Below, piece by piece: positions 1-8,650 of a stretch of DNA of 20,521 bases. The notes beneath the pieces are model-generated. The model did no database searches. It saw only the letters and a program-made list of their open reading frames with translations, and was not told the origin of the DNA. The DNA comes from Ruminococcus sp. AF41-9. Lineage in GTDB: Bacteria; Bacillota; Clostridia; Lachnospirales; Lachnospiraceae. Each line of letters starts with the position of its first letter. Within the stretch, counting starts at the first letter, position 1. Position numbers and translations under genes: made by a program. The stretch is from contig NZ_QUDO01000064.1 in assembly GCF_003477525.1 (NCBI RefSeq), positions 1 to 20,521 of the forward strand. Reading direction: 5' to 3'.

Positions 1-2
1 CT

Positions 3-1055
3 CTGGGAGCGGCTTATTGCTGTGCCCGTGCATTTGTTCTTGCTGAGTTTGCAGCTTCGCTGCAGTGGCAGATGGTATCTATTGTACAGGCATGGGGGAA
101 TCAGAGCCTTGGGGTTGAAATTCTGATCACGATGGTTGTTTTTGGAGGCTGCTTTACTATTGATATTTATTTAGAAAAAGATCTTCTGAAGCAGAATTAT
201 CTTGAACAGATGACAGTAAAGGAAGTAGTAGCGGCGGCAATCATGGCTGTTGCAATCTTTGCTTTTAGTAATCTGAGCTTTTTAAATGAAAATGCACCAT
301 TTGCGAGCAGAGAACGTGCAGATATTTTTTCTATCAGAACACTGATCGATTTTGGAGGAATTGCAATCCTGCATGCTTATCAGAGCAGGATCAGTGAGTA
401 TGTTGCCGAGAAAGAACTTTCAGTAATGAACGTGATGCTGAAAAGCCAGTATGATCAATACCGAAATTATCAGGACAGCCTGGATCTCATACAAATGAAA
501 TACCATGATCTGAAACACCAGATAACGGGACTTCGTGCGGAATCAGATGAAGAGAAACGAAAAAAATGGATTGATTCCATGGAAAATGAAATCGCTGCTT
601 TTGAAAATATAAGCAGAACGGGGAATCAGGTACTTGATACGATTTTGGCAGCTAAGATTTTCCATTGTCGAAAAAATCATATACAGATTACCTGTGTGGC
701 AGATGGAAAATTATTGGATCATATGCATGTAACAGATATATGTTCTATATTTGGAAATGCTTTGGATAATGCGATTGAACATGTAATTTTGATTCCAGAT
801 CTGGAAAAAAGACTGATCCATCTGACAGTATCCGCTCAAAAAGGATTTGTGTTCATCAAGATAGAGAATTATTGTGAAGCAGAAATTTCCAAAAATGAAG
901 AGGATCTGATTACAACAACAAAAAAGGATAGTAAAAACCATGGTTTTGGATTGAAGAGTATTCGTAAAGCTGTAGAAAAATATGATGGTTCTGTAGTATT
1001 TGGAGTACAGCAGAACTGGTTTGAATTAAAGATTCTTTTACCCAGAGTATTGTAA
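3..1055 (+). CDS. GHKL-type sensor histidine kinase, AgrC/VirS-like, 5' end outside window
   Basis: The reading frame is open from the window edge, so the true start lies upstream; the ATG at 72 is internal and follows in-frame hydrophobic sequence. Visible parts in order are hydrophobic membrane segments (to about nt 400), a linker helix, an H-box YHDLKHQ at 501-521 with the likely phospho-accepting His, an N-box NALDNAIEH near 757-783 and a G-box HGFGLKSI near 940-963. These define the HATPase_c_5/GHKL class typical of peptide-sensing two-component systems whose partner regulators carry LytTR DNA-binding domains. Such a regulator is expected just upstream but is not in the window. The stop codon lies inside a terminator hairpin. 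The kinase ends right before a promoter with paired direct repeats, suggesting that it controls the glycosidase operon; that link is inference. Confidence 0.9.
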   Translation: MGAAYCCARAFVLAEFAASLQWQMVSIVQAWGNQSLGVEILITMVVFGGCFTIDIYLEKDLLKQNYLEQMTVKEVVAAAIMAVAIFAFSNLSFLNENAPFASRERADIFSIRTLIDFGGIAILHAYQSRISEYVAEKELSVMNVMLKSQYDQYRNYQDSLDLIQMKYHDLKHQITGLRAESDEEKRKKWIDSMENEIAAFENISRTGNQVLDTILAAKIFHCRKNHIQITCVADGKLLDHMHVTDICSIFGNALDNAIEHVILIPDLEKRLIHLTVSAQKGFVFIKIENYCEAEISKNEEDLITTTKKDSKNHGFGLKSIRKAVEKYDGSVVFGVQQNWFELKILLPRVL

Positions 1056-1071
1056 TGCTCTGGGTATTTTT
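1039..1071 (+). terminator. Intrinsic terminator overlapping the kinase stop codon
   Basis: ACCCAGAG (1040-1047) and CTCTGGGT (1058-1065) form a perfect stem, extended by T1039-A1066, and are followed by ATTTTT. The TAA stop of the kinase at 1053-1055 sits in the loop. Confidence 0.75.
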
Positions 1072-1088
1072 GGTGCCAAGCATACGAC

Positions 1089-1112
1089 AAAAAGGTTCGG
1101 TGGACCTTTTTT
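1089..1112 (+). terminator. Second hairpin with T-run, tandem terminator
   Basis: AAAAAGGT (1089-1096) pairs with ACCTTTTT (1104-1111), and inner T-G and C-G pairs extend it to about 10 bp around the loop GGT. It ends in a run of T and looks like a bidirectional terminator. It insulates the next promoter from the kinase transcript. Confidence 0.65.
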
Positions 1113-1118
1113 AGTATT

Positions 1119-1179
1119 TTGTGCCATATTTGCTGCATCTTGTGCCAAAAACGGCACGAAATAATAACCATGTTATAGT
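1119..1179 (+). promoter_or_regulatory. Activator-type promoter with paired TTGTGCCA boxes (putative LytTR regulator site)
   Basis: Two identical TTGTGCCA boxes lie at 1119-1126 and 1140-1147, exactly 21 bp start to start. A variant TGGTGCCA is at 1071-1078. A -10-like TATAGT lies at 1174-1179, while the expected -35 position (about 1151-1156, ACGGCA) has no recognisable hexamer. LytTR regulators such as AgrA and VirR bind 9-bp direct repeats separated by 12-13 bp just upstream of a weak -35, and the geometry here is the same. Assignment to the regulator partnered with the upstream kinase is inference. Confidence 0.55.
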
Positions 1180-1237
1180 AATGCCAACAGGAAATGATAC
1201 CTGAAAAAGACGAGAGAGTCAAAGGAGGAAAAAGAGA

Positions 1238-4099
1238 ATGATCAGTGTTGAAATGGAAGATGTTCTGGCGGTATTACAATTATGCAAACCGTATATTATC
1301 GGTATTATTGCTGCACTTGTAATTGGAATCGTAATTATGATAGCATGCCGCAGGATGTCCAGGGACAAAAGATTTCTGATAAGAGGGGAAGCTGCGATCG
1401 CAATGGTTCTTGCAGTTGTTGTCTGCGTGAATATGATCTGTTTTGGACCAATGTCTACGTTGATTGGACTGGCAACGGGAAATGGAACTTTAAGCGATGA
1501 AACAAATGAGGAAGCTGCGGAAGCAGCAGAAGAAATTATGGAAGACGGAATTGTTCTTCTGAAGAATGAAAGCCTGCTTCCTTTAAATGAAACAAAAAAA
1601 CTGAATATTTTTGGCTGGGAATCTATTAATCCGGCTTACGGAGGAGCTGGTTCCGGTGGAATTAATGATCTGTATGATATTGTCAGTCTGAATCAGGGAC
1701 TTGAAAATGCCGGATTTTCTATTAACCAGGAGCTGGTTGATTTTTATAACAATTATGGTGCAGATAATCCGGAAATGTCTATCCAGAAACAGAGTTGGAC
1801 GTTACCGGAGCCACCTGTAGATACTTACAGTGATGAGCTTATTAAAAGTGCGAAAGAGTATTCTGATGTGGCAGTTGTGGTTCTTTCCAGAAAAGCAGGT
1901 GAAGGTCATAATGATATTCCTATGGATGTAAGAAAAGCAGCATATGATAATAATTCAGAGGAATATGATGATTTTCCTGAGGGAGAGCATTATTTACAGC
2001 TTTCACAAACTGAGAGAGATATGGTGGATATGGTTTGCTCAAACTTTGATAATGTGATTGTGGTTTATAATGGAGCAAATCAGTTTGAACTTGGTTTCGC
2101 AGATGAATATCCTCAGATTAAATCTGTTGTATGGTGTCCCGGAACGGGAAATGTGGGATTTAATGCACTTGGTAAAGTATTTTCAGGTGAAGTCAATCCT
2201 TCCGGAAAAACACCGGATACATTTATTTATGATATGACGACTGCTCCGTGGTGGAATAATGCAGAAAAAACGGAGTATACAAATCTGGCAGATTTGGCCG
2301 TTGAAGGAATGAACGCAGGAACTGCGCAGGTGTATGCTCCGGCATTTACTAATTATGTGGAAGGTATTTATGTAGGATACAAGTACTATGAAACAGCTGC
2401 ACAGGAAGGTGCGATTGATTACGATAAGACTGTACAGTATCCATTTGGATATGGTCTGAGTTATACGGAATTTGAACAGAAAATGGGTGAACTGGAGGAA
2501 AAAGACGGACAGATTTCTGTAGATGTAGAAGTAACCAACACCGGAGATGTTGCCGGAAAAGATGTAGTAGAAGTGTATTATAAACCGCCATATACAAATG
2601 GGGGAATTGAGAAATCTTCTGCAAATCTGATCGAGTTTGCAAAAACAAATCTGCTTCAGCCGGGAGAATCTCAGACTGTTACAGTTACATTCAGTATAGA
2701 AGATATGGCCTCTTATGATGAGAATAATGCAAAAGCATATGTTCTTGAAAAAGGTGACTATGTAATCTCTATTAACAGCGATTCACACACTGTGATGGAT
2801 CAGAAAACTTACACTGCAGATAAAGATGTAGTATATAAGGGAGAAAATAAAAGAGCATCAGATGATACTGCAGCAACAAATGTATTTGAAGATGCAAAAG
2901 GCGATGTGACATATTTATCACGAGCAGATCATTTTGCAAATTATGAAGAGGCTACAGCAGCACCGGCATCTGCAGAACTGAGTGAGCCATATGTTTCTGA
3001 ATATCATCTGAACAGTAACTTTGATAAGACTACATACCTCAATGATGAGGATGTAATGCCGACAACGGGAGCAGATAATGGACTTACATTAGCTGATATG
3101 CGTGATGCTGATTATGACGATCCTCGTTGGGAAAAACTTCTGGATCAGCTTACCGTTGATGAAATGGCAAATATGATTGCAATGGCTGGTTATCAGACAG
3201 CAGCCATGGATTCTGTGGGAAAAGTGGCTACACTTGATTTCGATGGACCAGCAGCAATTAATAACAACTTTACAGGAGTTGGTTCTATTGGATTTCCAAT
3301 TGAAGTTGTGGTTGCTTCCACATGGAATAAGGAACTTGCACAGGCCTGGGGTGAATGCATGGGCAAGATCAGTCAGGAAATGGGTGCAGAGGGATGGTAT
3401 GCACCAGGTATGAATACTCATAGAACCGCATTTGGAGCAAGAAACTATGAATATTTTTCAGAAGATGGAGTTCTTGCAGGAAATATGGGTACAAATGCAG
3501 TAGAAGGAGCAAGAAGATATGGAGTTTATTCTTATATCAAACATTTTGCTCTGTATGAGGGAAATGCAAAGATGGTAAGTGTCTGGTCAAATGAGCAGGC
3601 AATCCGGGAAATCTATCTGAAACCATTTGAAATTTCTGTAAAACAGGGTGGCGCAAATGCGGTTATGGTTTCCTGGAGTTTCCTTGGAGATAAATGGACT
3701 GGAGAAAGCAGTAACCTTATGAATACAGTTCTCAGAGATGAATGGGGATTCAGGGGAATGGCGCTTACAGACTTCTTCCGAAACAATGGTCATGGATTTA
3801 TGAATGCGGATGCAGCTTTGGCAAATGGAGTAGATGCAATGTTGTCCACATTCAATGGAGAAGAGAACAATGTAGCCAATCCGGAGCATCCGACATCTGT
3901 ACTTCAGATGAGAAATGCCTGCAAAAATGTCATGTATACAGTTGTAAGCAGCTGGGCTTATGACGGAGAACACGAAGAAACAGGTATGGAAAACTGGAAA
4001 AAAGCAGGAATTGGTATCGACATTGTAATAGCACTTTTCATGGCAGGAATGGAAGTACTGGTAATCAGAGGATATAAGAAAAGAAAGAATGCTGAATAA
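1238..4099 (+). CDS. Membrane-anchored GH3 family glycosidase with swapped domain order
   Basis: This 953-residue protein starts at an ATG 9 nt after AGGAGG (1223-1228). Two membrane segments (about 19-37 and 51-69) flank a basic loop (RRMSRDKR, 38-45). The GH3 C-terminal sandwich follows (VLLKNESLLPL about 107-117; SRKAGEGHND with candidate acid/base E222), then a fibronectin-like domain starting near YPFGYGLSYTEF (about 401). Only from about 628 comes the GH3 N-terminal barrel (NYEYFSED, KHF, and ALTDFF with candidate nucleophile D845). A third membrane segment (about 925-943) ends in the basic tail YKKRKNAE. By the positive-inside rule both ends anchor an extracellular enzyme. Known members with this reversed order, such as Ruminococcus albus beta-glucosidase, act on beta-glucosides, but the substrate here cannot be read from sequence. 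First gene of an operon with the next GH3 and a GtrA-like gene. Confidence 0.9.
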   Translation: MISVEMEDVLAVLQLCKPYIIGIIAALVIGIVIMIACRRMSRDKRFLIRGEAAIAMVLAVVVCVNMICFGPMSTLIGLATGNGTLSDETNEEAAEAAEEIMEDGIVLLKNESLLPLNETKKLNIFGWESINPAYGGAGSGGINDLYDIVSLNQGLENAGFSINQELVDFYNNYGADNPEMSIQKQSWTLPEPPVDTYSDELIKSAKEYSDVAVVVLSRKAGEGHNDIPMDVRKAAYDNNSEEYDDFPEGEHYLQLSQTERDMVDMVCSNFDNVIVVYNGANQFELGFADEYPQIKSVVWCPGTGNVGFNALGKVFSGEVNPSGKTPDTFIYDMTTAPWWNNAEKTEYTNLADLAVEGMNAGTAQVYAPAFTNYVEGIYVGYKYYETAAQEGAIDYDKTVQYPFGYGLSYTEFEQKMGELEEKDGQISVDVEVTNTGDVAGKDVVEVYYKPPYTNGGIEKSSANLIEFAKTNLLQPGESQTVTVTFSIEDMASYDENNAKAYVLEKGDYVISINSDSHTVMDQKTYTADKDVVYKGENKRASDDTAATNVFEDAKGDVTYLSRADHFANYEEATAAPASAELSEPYVSEYHLNSNFDKTTYLNDEDVMPTTGADNGLTLADMRDADYDDPRWEKLLDQLTVDEMANMIAMAGYQTAAMDSVGKVATLDFDGPAAINNNFTGVGSIGFPIEVVVASTWNKELAQAWGECMGKISQEMGAEGWYAPGMNTHRTAFGARNYEYFSEDGVLAGNMGTNAVEGARRYGVYSYIKHFALYEGNAKMVSVWSNEQAIREIYLKPFEISVKQGGANAVMVSWSFLGDKWTGESSNLMNTVLRDEWGFRGMALTDFFRNNGHGFMNADAALANGVDAMLSTFNGEENNVANPEHPTSVLQMRNACKNVMYTVVSSWAYDGEHEETGMENWKKAGIGIDIVIALFMAGMEVLVIRGYKKRKNAE

Positions 4100-4101
4100 A
4101 G

Positions 4102-6563
4102 ATGAAAGTGGGATGGAAAACAGTTATGAAACAGCAAAAATTGGTTGAAAAGATGACAATAGAAGAAAAGGCAGCAATCCTCAGTGGAAAAACTGTCTGG
4201 CAGACCAGAGAAATTGACAGGCTTTCCATCCCGTCCATCTTTCTTTCAGATGGACCGCATGGAATTAGAAAGCAGGCAGGGGCAGGAGACCATTTGGGAC
4301 TGAAAGCATCCTTGAAAGCAACTTGTTTCCCCACAGCAGCAACGATTGCAAACAGCTGGAATCAGGATCTGGGGGAAGAGATTGGACAGGCTCTTGGAGA
4401 GGAAGCAGCAAGTATGGATGTAAATATCCTGCTTGGTCCGGGATTAAATATTAAAAGAAGCCCATTATGTGGAAGAAATTTTGAATATTTTTCAGAAGAT
4501 CCATATCTTTCCGGGAAGATGGCAGCGTCATATATTCGTGGAATACAAAGTAAAGGTGTTTATGCCTGCCCGAAGCATCTGGCGGTTAACAGTCAGGAAC
4601 TTCGGAGAATGGCAATGGACGCAGTTGTTGACGAACGGACATTAAGAGAAATTTATCTGACCGGTTTTGAGATAGCTGTTAAAGAAGGACACGCAAAAGC
4701 AATCATGAGCAGTTACAACCAGATTAATGGGATTTATGCTAATGAGGACAAACATCTTTTGACAGATATCTTGCGCAAAGAATGGAGATTTGATGGAATT
4801 GTAGTAACAGACTGGGGCGGAAGCAATGACCATGTGAAAGGTGTTGCTGCCGGCTCAAATCTGGAGATGCCGTCCTGTGGGTACGATTCTGCAAGAGAAG
4901 TGATTGCTGCTGTCCGAAATGGAACGCTGAAGGAAGCGGATTTGGATGAAAGAGTTGGAGAACTGGTGGATGCAGTGATGGAACTGACATCAGGGAAGAA
5001 GCTTTCAGATAAAAACTTTGACAGAAACGCACATCATCAACTGGCAAGGAAAGCAGCAGCAGAAAGCATGATTCTTCTGAAAAATGAAAAACAGATTCTT
5101 CCGCTGGATACCAAAAAATCCATCGCTATTATTGGAGATTTTGCTTTTTCACCCAGATATCAGGGGGCAGGATCTTCTATGGTCAATCCAACAAAAGTAG
5201 AAGATATGTCATCGATTTTGCAACAATATGATCTGAATATTCTAGGGATGACAAGAGGCTATCAGAGAAATGGAGAAGTAGATGAGAATGATAGAAAGTT
5301 TGCATTAAACCTGGCCATGAATGCGGATATTGTGATTTTCTGCTTTGGCTTGATGAGATCAGTGAGTCAGAAGGACTGGACAGAACCCATATGCGTATTC
5401 CACAGAATCAGATAGATCTTCTGCAGGATATCAGTAAAGTGAATGAAAATATTATTGGAATACTGAGTGCAGGATCTGCGATAGAAATGCCATGGCACAC
5501 CTGCTGCAAAGCGATTTTGCATGGCTATCTGAATGGACAGGCAGGCGCTTCTGCAACATTGGATATTCTGACCGGAAAAGTGAATCCATCAGGAAGACTG
5601 GCAGAAACATATCCCATATCTTATGAACAGACACCGGCATTCCGATATTATCCAAGTAATGAGAAAACATCGGAATATCGCGAGAGTGTTTATGTAGGAT
5701 ATCGCTACTATGATACTTCAAAAGTCCGGGTGCAATATCCATTTGGCTTTGGGCTTTCCTATACGGAATTTACATATTCTGATCTTATTATAGAAGAGGA
5801 TGGAATCAAAGTTTCGGTTACCAATACAGGTGACAGAGACGGTGCTGAGGTTGTTCAGATGTATGTAGGACTTCCTAATGCAATCGTGTTCCGACCGGAA
5901 AAAGAACTGAAAGGTTTTGCAAAAGTTTATCTAAAGGCAGGAGAAAGCAGACAGCTCAGGATTCCGTTTGATGATAAGACATTCCGTTATTGGAATATAA
6001 AAACGGGACAGTGGGAAATAGAAACAGGAACTTATCAGATTATGGTAGGAGCCAGTGTTGCAGATATTCGTTTAACAGGTATGACTGAGAGAACAGGAAA
6101 TAGTAAAGGGTATCCGTATAATCCGGCAAAAATGCCTTACTATTATACAGGAATTGTGCAGAAAATATCAGATGAGGAATTTCGTGAACTTCTTGGCCAT
6201 GAGATCCCGAACAGAAGGTGGAGCGGAAATCTGGAAATCAATGATGCAATTTGTCAGATGTATTATGCAAAAAGCCGACTTGCAAGACTGATATACAGAT
6301 GTCTCACAAAAATGAAAAAGAAGAGTGAGGCACAGGGAAAGCCGGATCTGAATATTCTCTTTATTTACAATATGCCGTTTCGGGGGATTGCCAAGATGAC
6401 CGGCGGGGCCGTCAGTATGGAAATGGTATATGGAATTGTTGATGCTGTGAATGGCCACTTTATGCTTGGAGTAAAAAAAGTAGTTGGCGGATATTTCAGA
6501 AACAGAAGAAATAATAAGAAATATGAAAAATTATTAAAAGGAGCCGGAGGAAAGTGCAGATGA
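4102..6563 (+). pseudogene. GH3 family beta-glucosidase, split by one frameshift (single-base loss near 5350)
   Basis: The gene follows the upstream stop by 2 nt. An ATG at 4126 is an alternative start with a slightly better GGGATGG ahead; neither has a strong RBS. Frame 1 (4102 to about 5350) holds the catalytic barrel: SDGPHGIRKQ, NFEYFSEDP, PKHLAVNSQE and VVTDWGG with nucleophile candidate D237, then the start of the C-terminal sandwich (MILLKNEKQILPL). Reading resumes in the next frame at 5352 with DEISESEGLDRTHMRIP, whose SEGLDR matches the GH3 acid/base region, followed by YPFGFGLSYTEF (fibronectin-like domain) and a basic, amphipathic C-terminal tail found in clostridial relatives. Restored length is about 820 residues, normal for the family. 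No signal peptide is seen, so it is probably cytoplasmic and would hydrolyse imported beta-glucosides. One missing base in GGCTT-GATGAG explains the break; it may be a sequencing error. Confidence 0.85.
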
Positions 6564-7150
6564 ATCATATAAAAAATATATGGAAATGTTTTGAAGAGAA
6601 ACATTCTGCTATTGCAAAATGGCTTTATCAGATATTCTATTTTGTTATATTCAGTATGGGCGTGACAGTATTCCAGTATCTTGTATTTACATTTTTACCA
6701 GGGATTTTGGGAATTGGACTGGCTGGTACAGAGTTTATGTGGCCAAAGGTTTCCATGAATCTGTTTGGAGTAAAATTTACATGGAGTTTGCTGGGGTATA
6801 ATGTATTGCGTGATGCAACGGGAAATATACTGATCGGTGGTGGACTTGGCTATTTTATCAGTTATGAATTAGGCTCATTTCTTGCACAGTGTATCAATTT
6901 TCCACTTCAGAGAAATATTACTTTTAAAAGCCATGGAAATCCTGTATATCAGGCAATTTGGTATTTTGTTGCATGGGTGGTAATTTCACTGATTTGTAAT
7001 GGATTTAATAATCTGTGGATGCCAGTTGCATCTGCATATGTGGCCCCGGCAGTCTATAACATGCTTGTGACAATTATTACAGGTGGAGTTTCCATGGTGA
7101 TTTTTTTCTTTGTGTTTAAAATTATTTTCCCAGAGGGGAAGACTGAATAG
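6560..7150 (+). CDS. GtrA-like small multi-pass membrane protein
   Basis: The start is taken at the ATG at 6560, 9 nt after GGAGG (6546-6550). It overlaps the upstream TGA as ATGA, a sign of translational coupling. A GTG at 6554 is in frame but too close to the RBS. The 196 residues hold about four hydrophobic segments, with NFPLQRNITFKSHGN between segments two and three; this resembles the NRRWTF-type loop of GtrA proteins, which are linked to flipping lipid-linked sugars or modifying cell-surface polysaccharide. The family call is from pattern only. Co-transcription with two GH3 enzymes fits a role in surface glycan handling, but that is inference. Confidence 0.65.
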   Translation: MNHIKNIWKCFEEKHSAIAKWLYQIFYFVIFSMGVTVFQYLVFTFLPGILGIGLAGTEFMWPKVSMNLFGVKFTWSLLGYNVLRDATGNILIGGGLGYFISYELGSFLAQCINFPLQRNITFKSHGNPVYQAIWYFVAWVVISLICNGFNNLWMPVASAYVAPAVYNMLVTIITGGVSMVIFFFVFKIIFPEGKTE

Positions 7151-7191
7151 AAGAAAATAGCAAGTATGCCTGAAATCTAATAATAAAAGAG

Positions 7192-7365
7192 ATGAGGAGT
7201 GGTAAGAAAATCAGACAAATATATATAGCCAACAATGCACTTTTGTTTGAAAGGATTAGTAACGTTGAGTTAAAACAACTGCAATATCAGAAAAAGACAG
7301 ATGAAAAGCTGGAGCAGATTTTTGAGTACATATCAGATCATGAGGAGTCTAATCAAAAGATATAA
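7192..7365 (+). pseudogene. C-terminal stub of an ORF6N/RhuM-type protein
   Basis: An open frame of 57 codons reads IRQIYIANNALLFERISNVE, then a helical stretch rich in Lys, Glu and Gln ending HEESNQKI and a stop. This resembles the helical linker that follows the ORF6N or RhuM-type DNA-binding domain in phage- and element-borne proteins, where QKI is normally followed by a further domain. Both ends of that architecture are missing, and there is no convincing RBS. It is best read as a relic of a mobile element; the match is from memory of the family pattern, so moderate to low certainty. Confidence 0.45.
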
Positions 7366-7410
7366 ATTTATGAAAATGAAATGAACTTATCAAAATAATA
7401 AAATTTATAT

Positions 7411-7448
7411 AGCCGAGAGAGTTTTGTGATGGTGAAAATCTCTCGGCT
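7411..7448. terminator. Hairpin terminator, best oriented for the minus strand
   Basis: AGCCGAGAGA (7411-7420) and TCTCTCGGCT (7439-7448) are perfectly complementary. Inner TTTT/AAAA can extend the stem. On the minus strand the hairpin is followed by a T-rich tract, which fits termination of the small gene ending at 7479. Confidence 0.65.
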
Positions 7449-7478
7449 GTATTATGTGCAAGTGTGCCTATGTTTTTA

Positions 7479-7688
7479 TTATTCTGCAGATTCTTCAGAA
7501 ACAGAATCTTTCTTTTTTCTGGATTTACCAGAAATCATTTTATGACCGGAGTAGATAGCCATAATCATGCAGAGAAGAGAGCTGCAAGCAAAATATTTGT
7601 GAGCCGTTTTCATGTTTTTATAGCCGGTATAAAAGGTTCCGATCATGGCTGCCAATGCACCAAGTGACCAATATTTATGTGCTTTCAT
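7479..7688 (-). CDS. Small two-segment membrane protein of unknown function
   Basis: The protein has 69 residues and starts 8 nt after a perfect AGGAGGT (plus-strand ACCTCCT, 7697-7703), so translation is well supported. Two short hydrophobic segments (about 7-22 and 33-48) are joined by the basic linker GYKNMKTAHKY; the C-terminal tail is charged (KSRKKKDSVSEESAE). The repeated pattern of HKY, GT/AIYSG and basic residues in both halves suggests an internal duplication (YTGYKNMK versus YSGHKMIS). It resembles small clostridial membrane proteins of the DUF6219 kind, but I am not sure of that name. A terminator hairpin lies downstream (7411-7448). Confidence 0.65.
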   Translation of the reverse strand: MKAHKYWSLGALAAMIGTFYTGYKNMKTAHKYFACSSLLCMIMAIYSGHKMISGKSRKKKDSVSEESAE

Positions 7689-7751
7689 TTGAATATACCT
7701 CCTGCGTTTTTTATATAATACCTCTTTTTAGAAAGCATGAAAACAGGAAAT

Positions 7752-8090
7752 TTATAAATTCTGTTCTTTCTCAATCTGCTGTTCCTGTTCGTAGCTCTTT
7801 CCAAGGATCATATCAATATTGGCAGACACGGTACGAAACTCCCGTTCATAATTCCGGCGGTTAGAAAAATCTTCTCGTTGCATATCTCGCAATTCAATAA
7901 GTCGGTCTTTTTCAGCATAGAGGGCTTTCATGGAAGGCAGCTTATTTCCGACAGATTTTTCTTTCAGTGTTCGGAGAGCTGTATCATAAAGAGAAAGCTC
8001 TGCCCGGTGTTCTTCGTAGAATTTATCCTTATTGCGGCTCTTGCGGTAGTCGGCATATACGTTTTTGTATGCAAGGTACTGTCCAGTAAA
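7752..8090 (-). pseudogene. Relaxase C-terminal fragment
   Basis: In the minus strand a frame ending at TAA (7752-7754) reads LAYKNVYADYRKSRNKDKFY, then EEHRAELSLYD and a coiled-coil-like, Lys/Glu/Gln-rich tail, with no start codon or RBS. The pattern (YxxYRKSxxKxxFYEEHRxE) is that of the C-terminal helical part of MobA/MobL-type relaxases from Firmicutes integrative elements. The similarity stops abruptly near 8085-8110, where a plus-strand exported-protein fragment begins. It is therefore a deletion relic. It differs in sequence from the other relaxase relic at 10178-10730, so two elements are represented. Confidence 0.6.
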
Positions 8091-8109
8091 GCATGTAAAT
8101 TTGCTATCT

Positions 8110-8400
8110 GATAAAACTGAGTATGGAATACAGCCACAAACGGATGGATACTATTATTGGAAAGTCGATAGTAAGACGAATCAGGGAATAACTTATGGTT
8201 CATGGAGATTGGGACCTCAGGGTGCCGGCCCAGGTACAGTTTCTGTAAATAAAACAGATACAGTGACTAACACAATTAGTGGATCATATACCAGTGTAGG
8301 AGATATATCCGCTTCTTTAGGAGCTACGATTGGGAAGAGCTAGTCCTATTCTGTACAGTACAGTTTGCCTGTCCCTAGCGGAAAAACTTATTCTACTAAG
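8110..8400 (+). pseudogene. Fragment of a Thr/Ser-rich exported protein, interrupted by a stop
   Basis: The plus frame reads YGIQPQTDGYYYWKVDSKTN, then ITYGSWRLGPQGAGPGTVSV and a Thr/Ser-rich stretch ending SLGATIGKS at TAG (8341-8343). In the same frame after the TAG it continues SYSVQYSLPVPSGKTYSTK, which reads like natural continuation, so the stop looks like decay. No signal peptide or RBS is present, so the 5' part is missing. I do not recognise the family; the composition is that of an extracellular, beta-rich protein. The left edge abuts the relaxase fragment and the right edge overlaps the CD1845-like fragment in another frame. Confidence 0.4.
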
Positions 8401-8578
8401 CACGGTAATTGCTCTGCTTGGCGCGGCTGTGATTATTACCTATTCCCCGCAGAATGGTGTGATTTTGCTGGTTATAGCTTTTTTGATTAGCCCGATGGGA
8501 TTGCCGCTTGCGGCGATCTGGCTGTTGGGTAAGGTGCAGGATTTGAAATTTGCGATCCAGGATTGGATGTATGGGTAA
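8372..8578 (+). pseudogene. CD1845-like small membrane protein, C-terminal fragment
   Basis: The frame reads ALLGAAVIITYSPQNGVILL and then FLISPMGLPLAAIWLLGKVQ, ending in AIQDWMYG at a stop. This combination (ITYS..NGIILLVIAFL, SPMGLP, W.LGK, AIQDxxYG) is the signature of the CD1845-type conserved small protein carried by clostridial conjugative elements. The N-terminal membrane segment of the family is missing and replaced by out-of-frame exported-protein sequence, so this is a truncated copy. The upstream ATG at 8330 belongs to the junction and is not a natural start. Confidence 0.55.
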
Positions 8579-8604
8579 ATGATGTGAATATAATCTGGAA
8601 TGAA

Positions 8605-8648
8605 AAGAAGCAGGACAATGGGAGATGAGACCCAATGCCCTGCTTCTT
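8605..8648 (-). terminator. Terminator of the AlbA_2-type gene
   Basis: AAGAAGCAGG (8605-8614) and CCTGCTTCTT (8639-8648) are perfectly complementary, with inner TGGG/CCCA pairs. Read on the minus strand, the hairpin begins 2 nt after the stop codon of the gene ending at 8651 and is followed by TTTCATT. Confidence 0.7.
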
Positions 8649-8650
8649 GG

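Noticed and set aside
2349..2648. Minus-strand open frame opposite the first GH3 gene
   Set aside because: It is a shadow of the conserved GH3 frame, with no RBS and Leu/His/Ser-rich nonsense composition.
7878..8111. Plus-strand open frame over the first relaxase fragment
   Set aside because: The minus strand reads a recognisable relaxase tail; the plus frame has no RBS and no known pattern.
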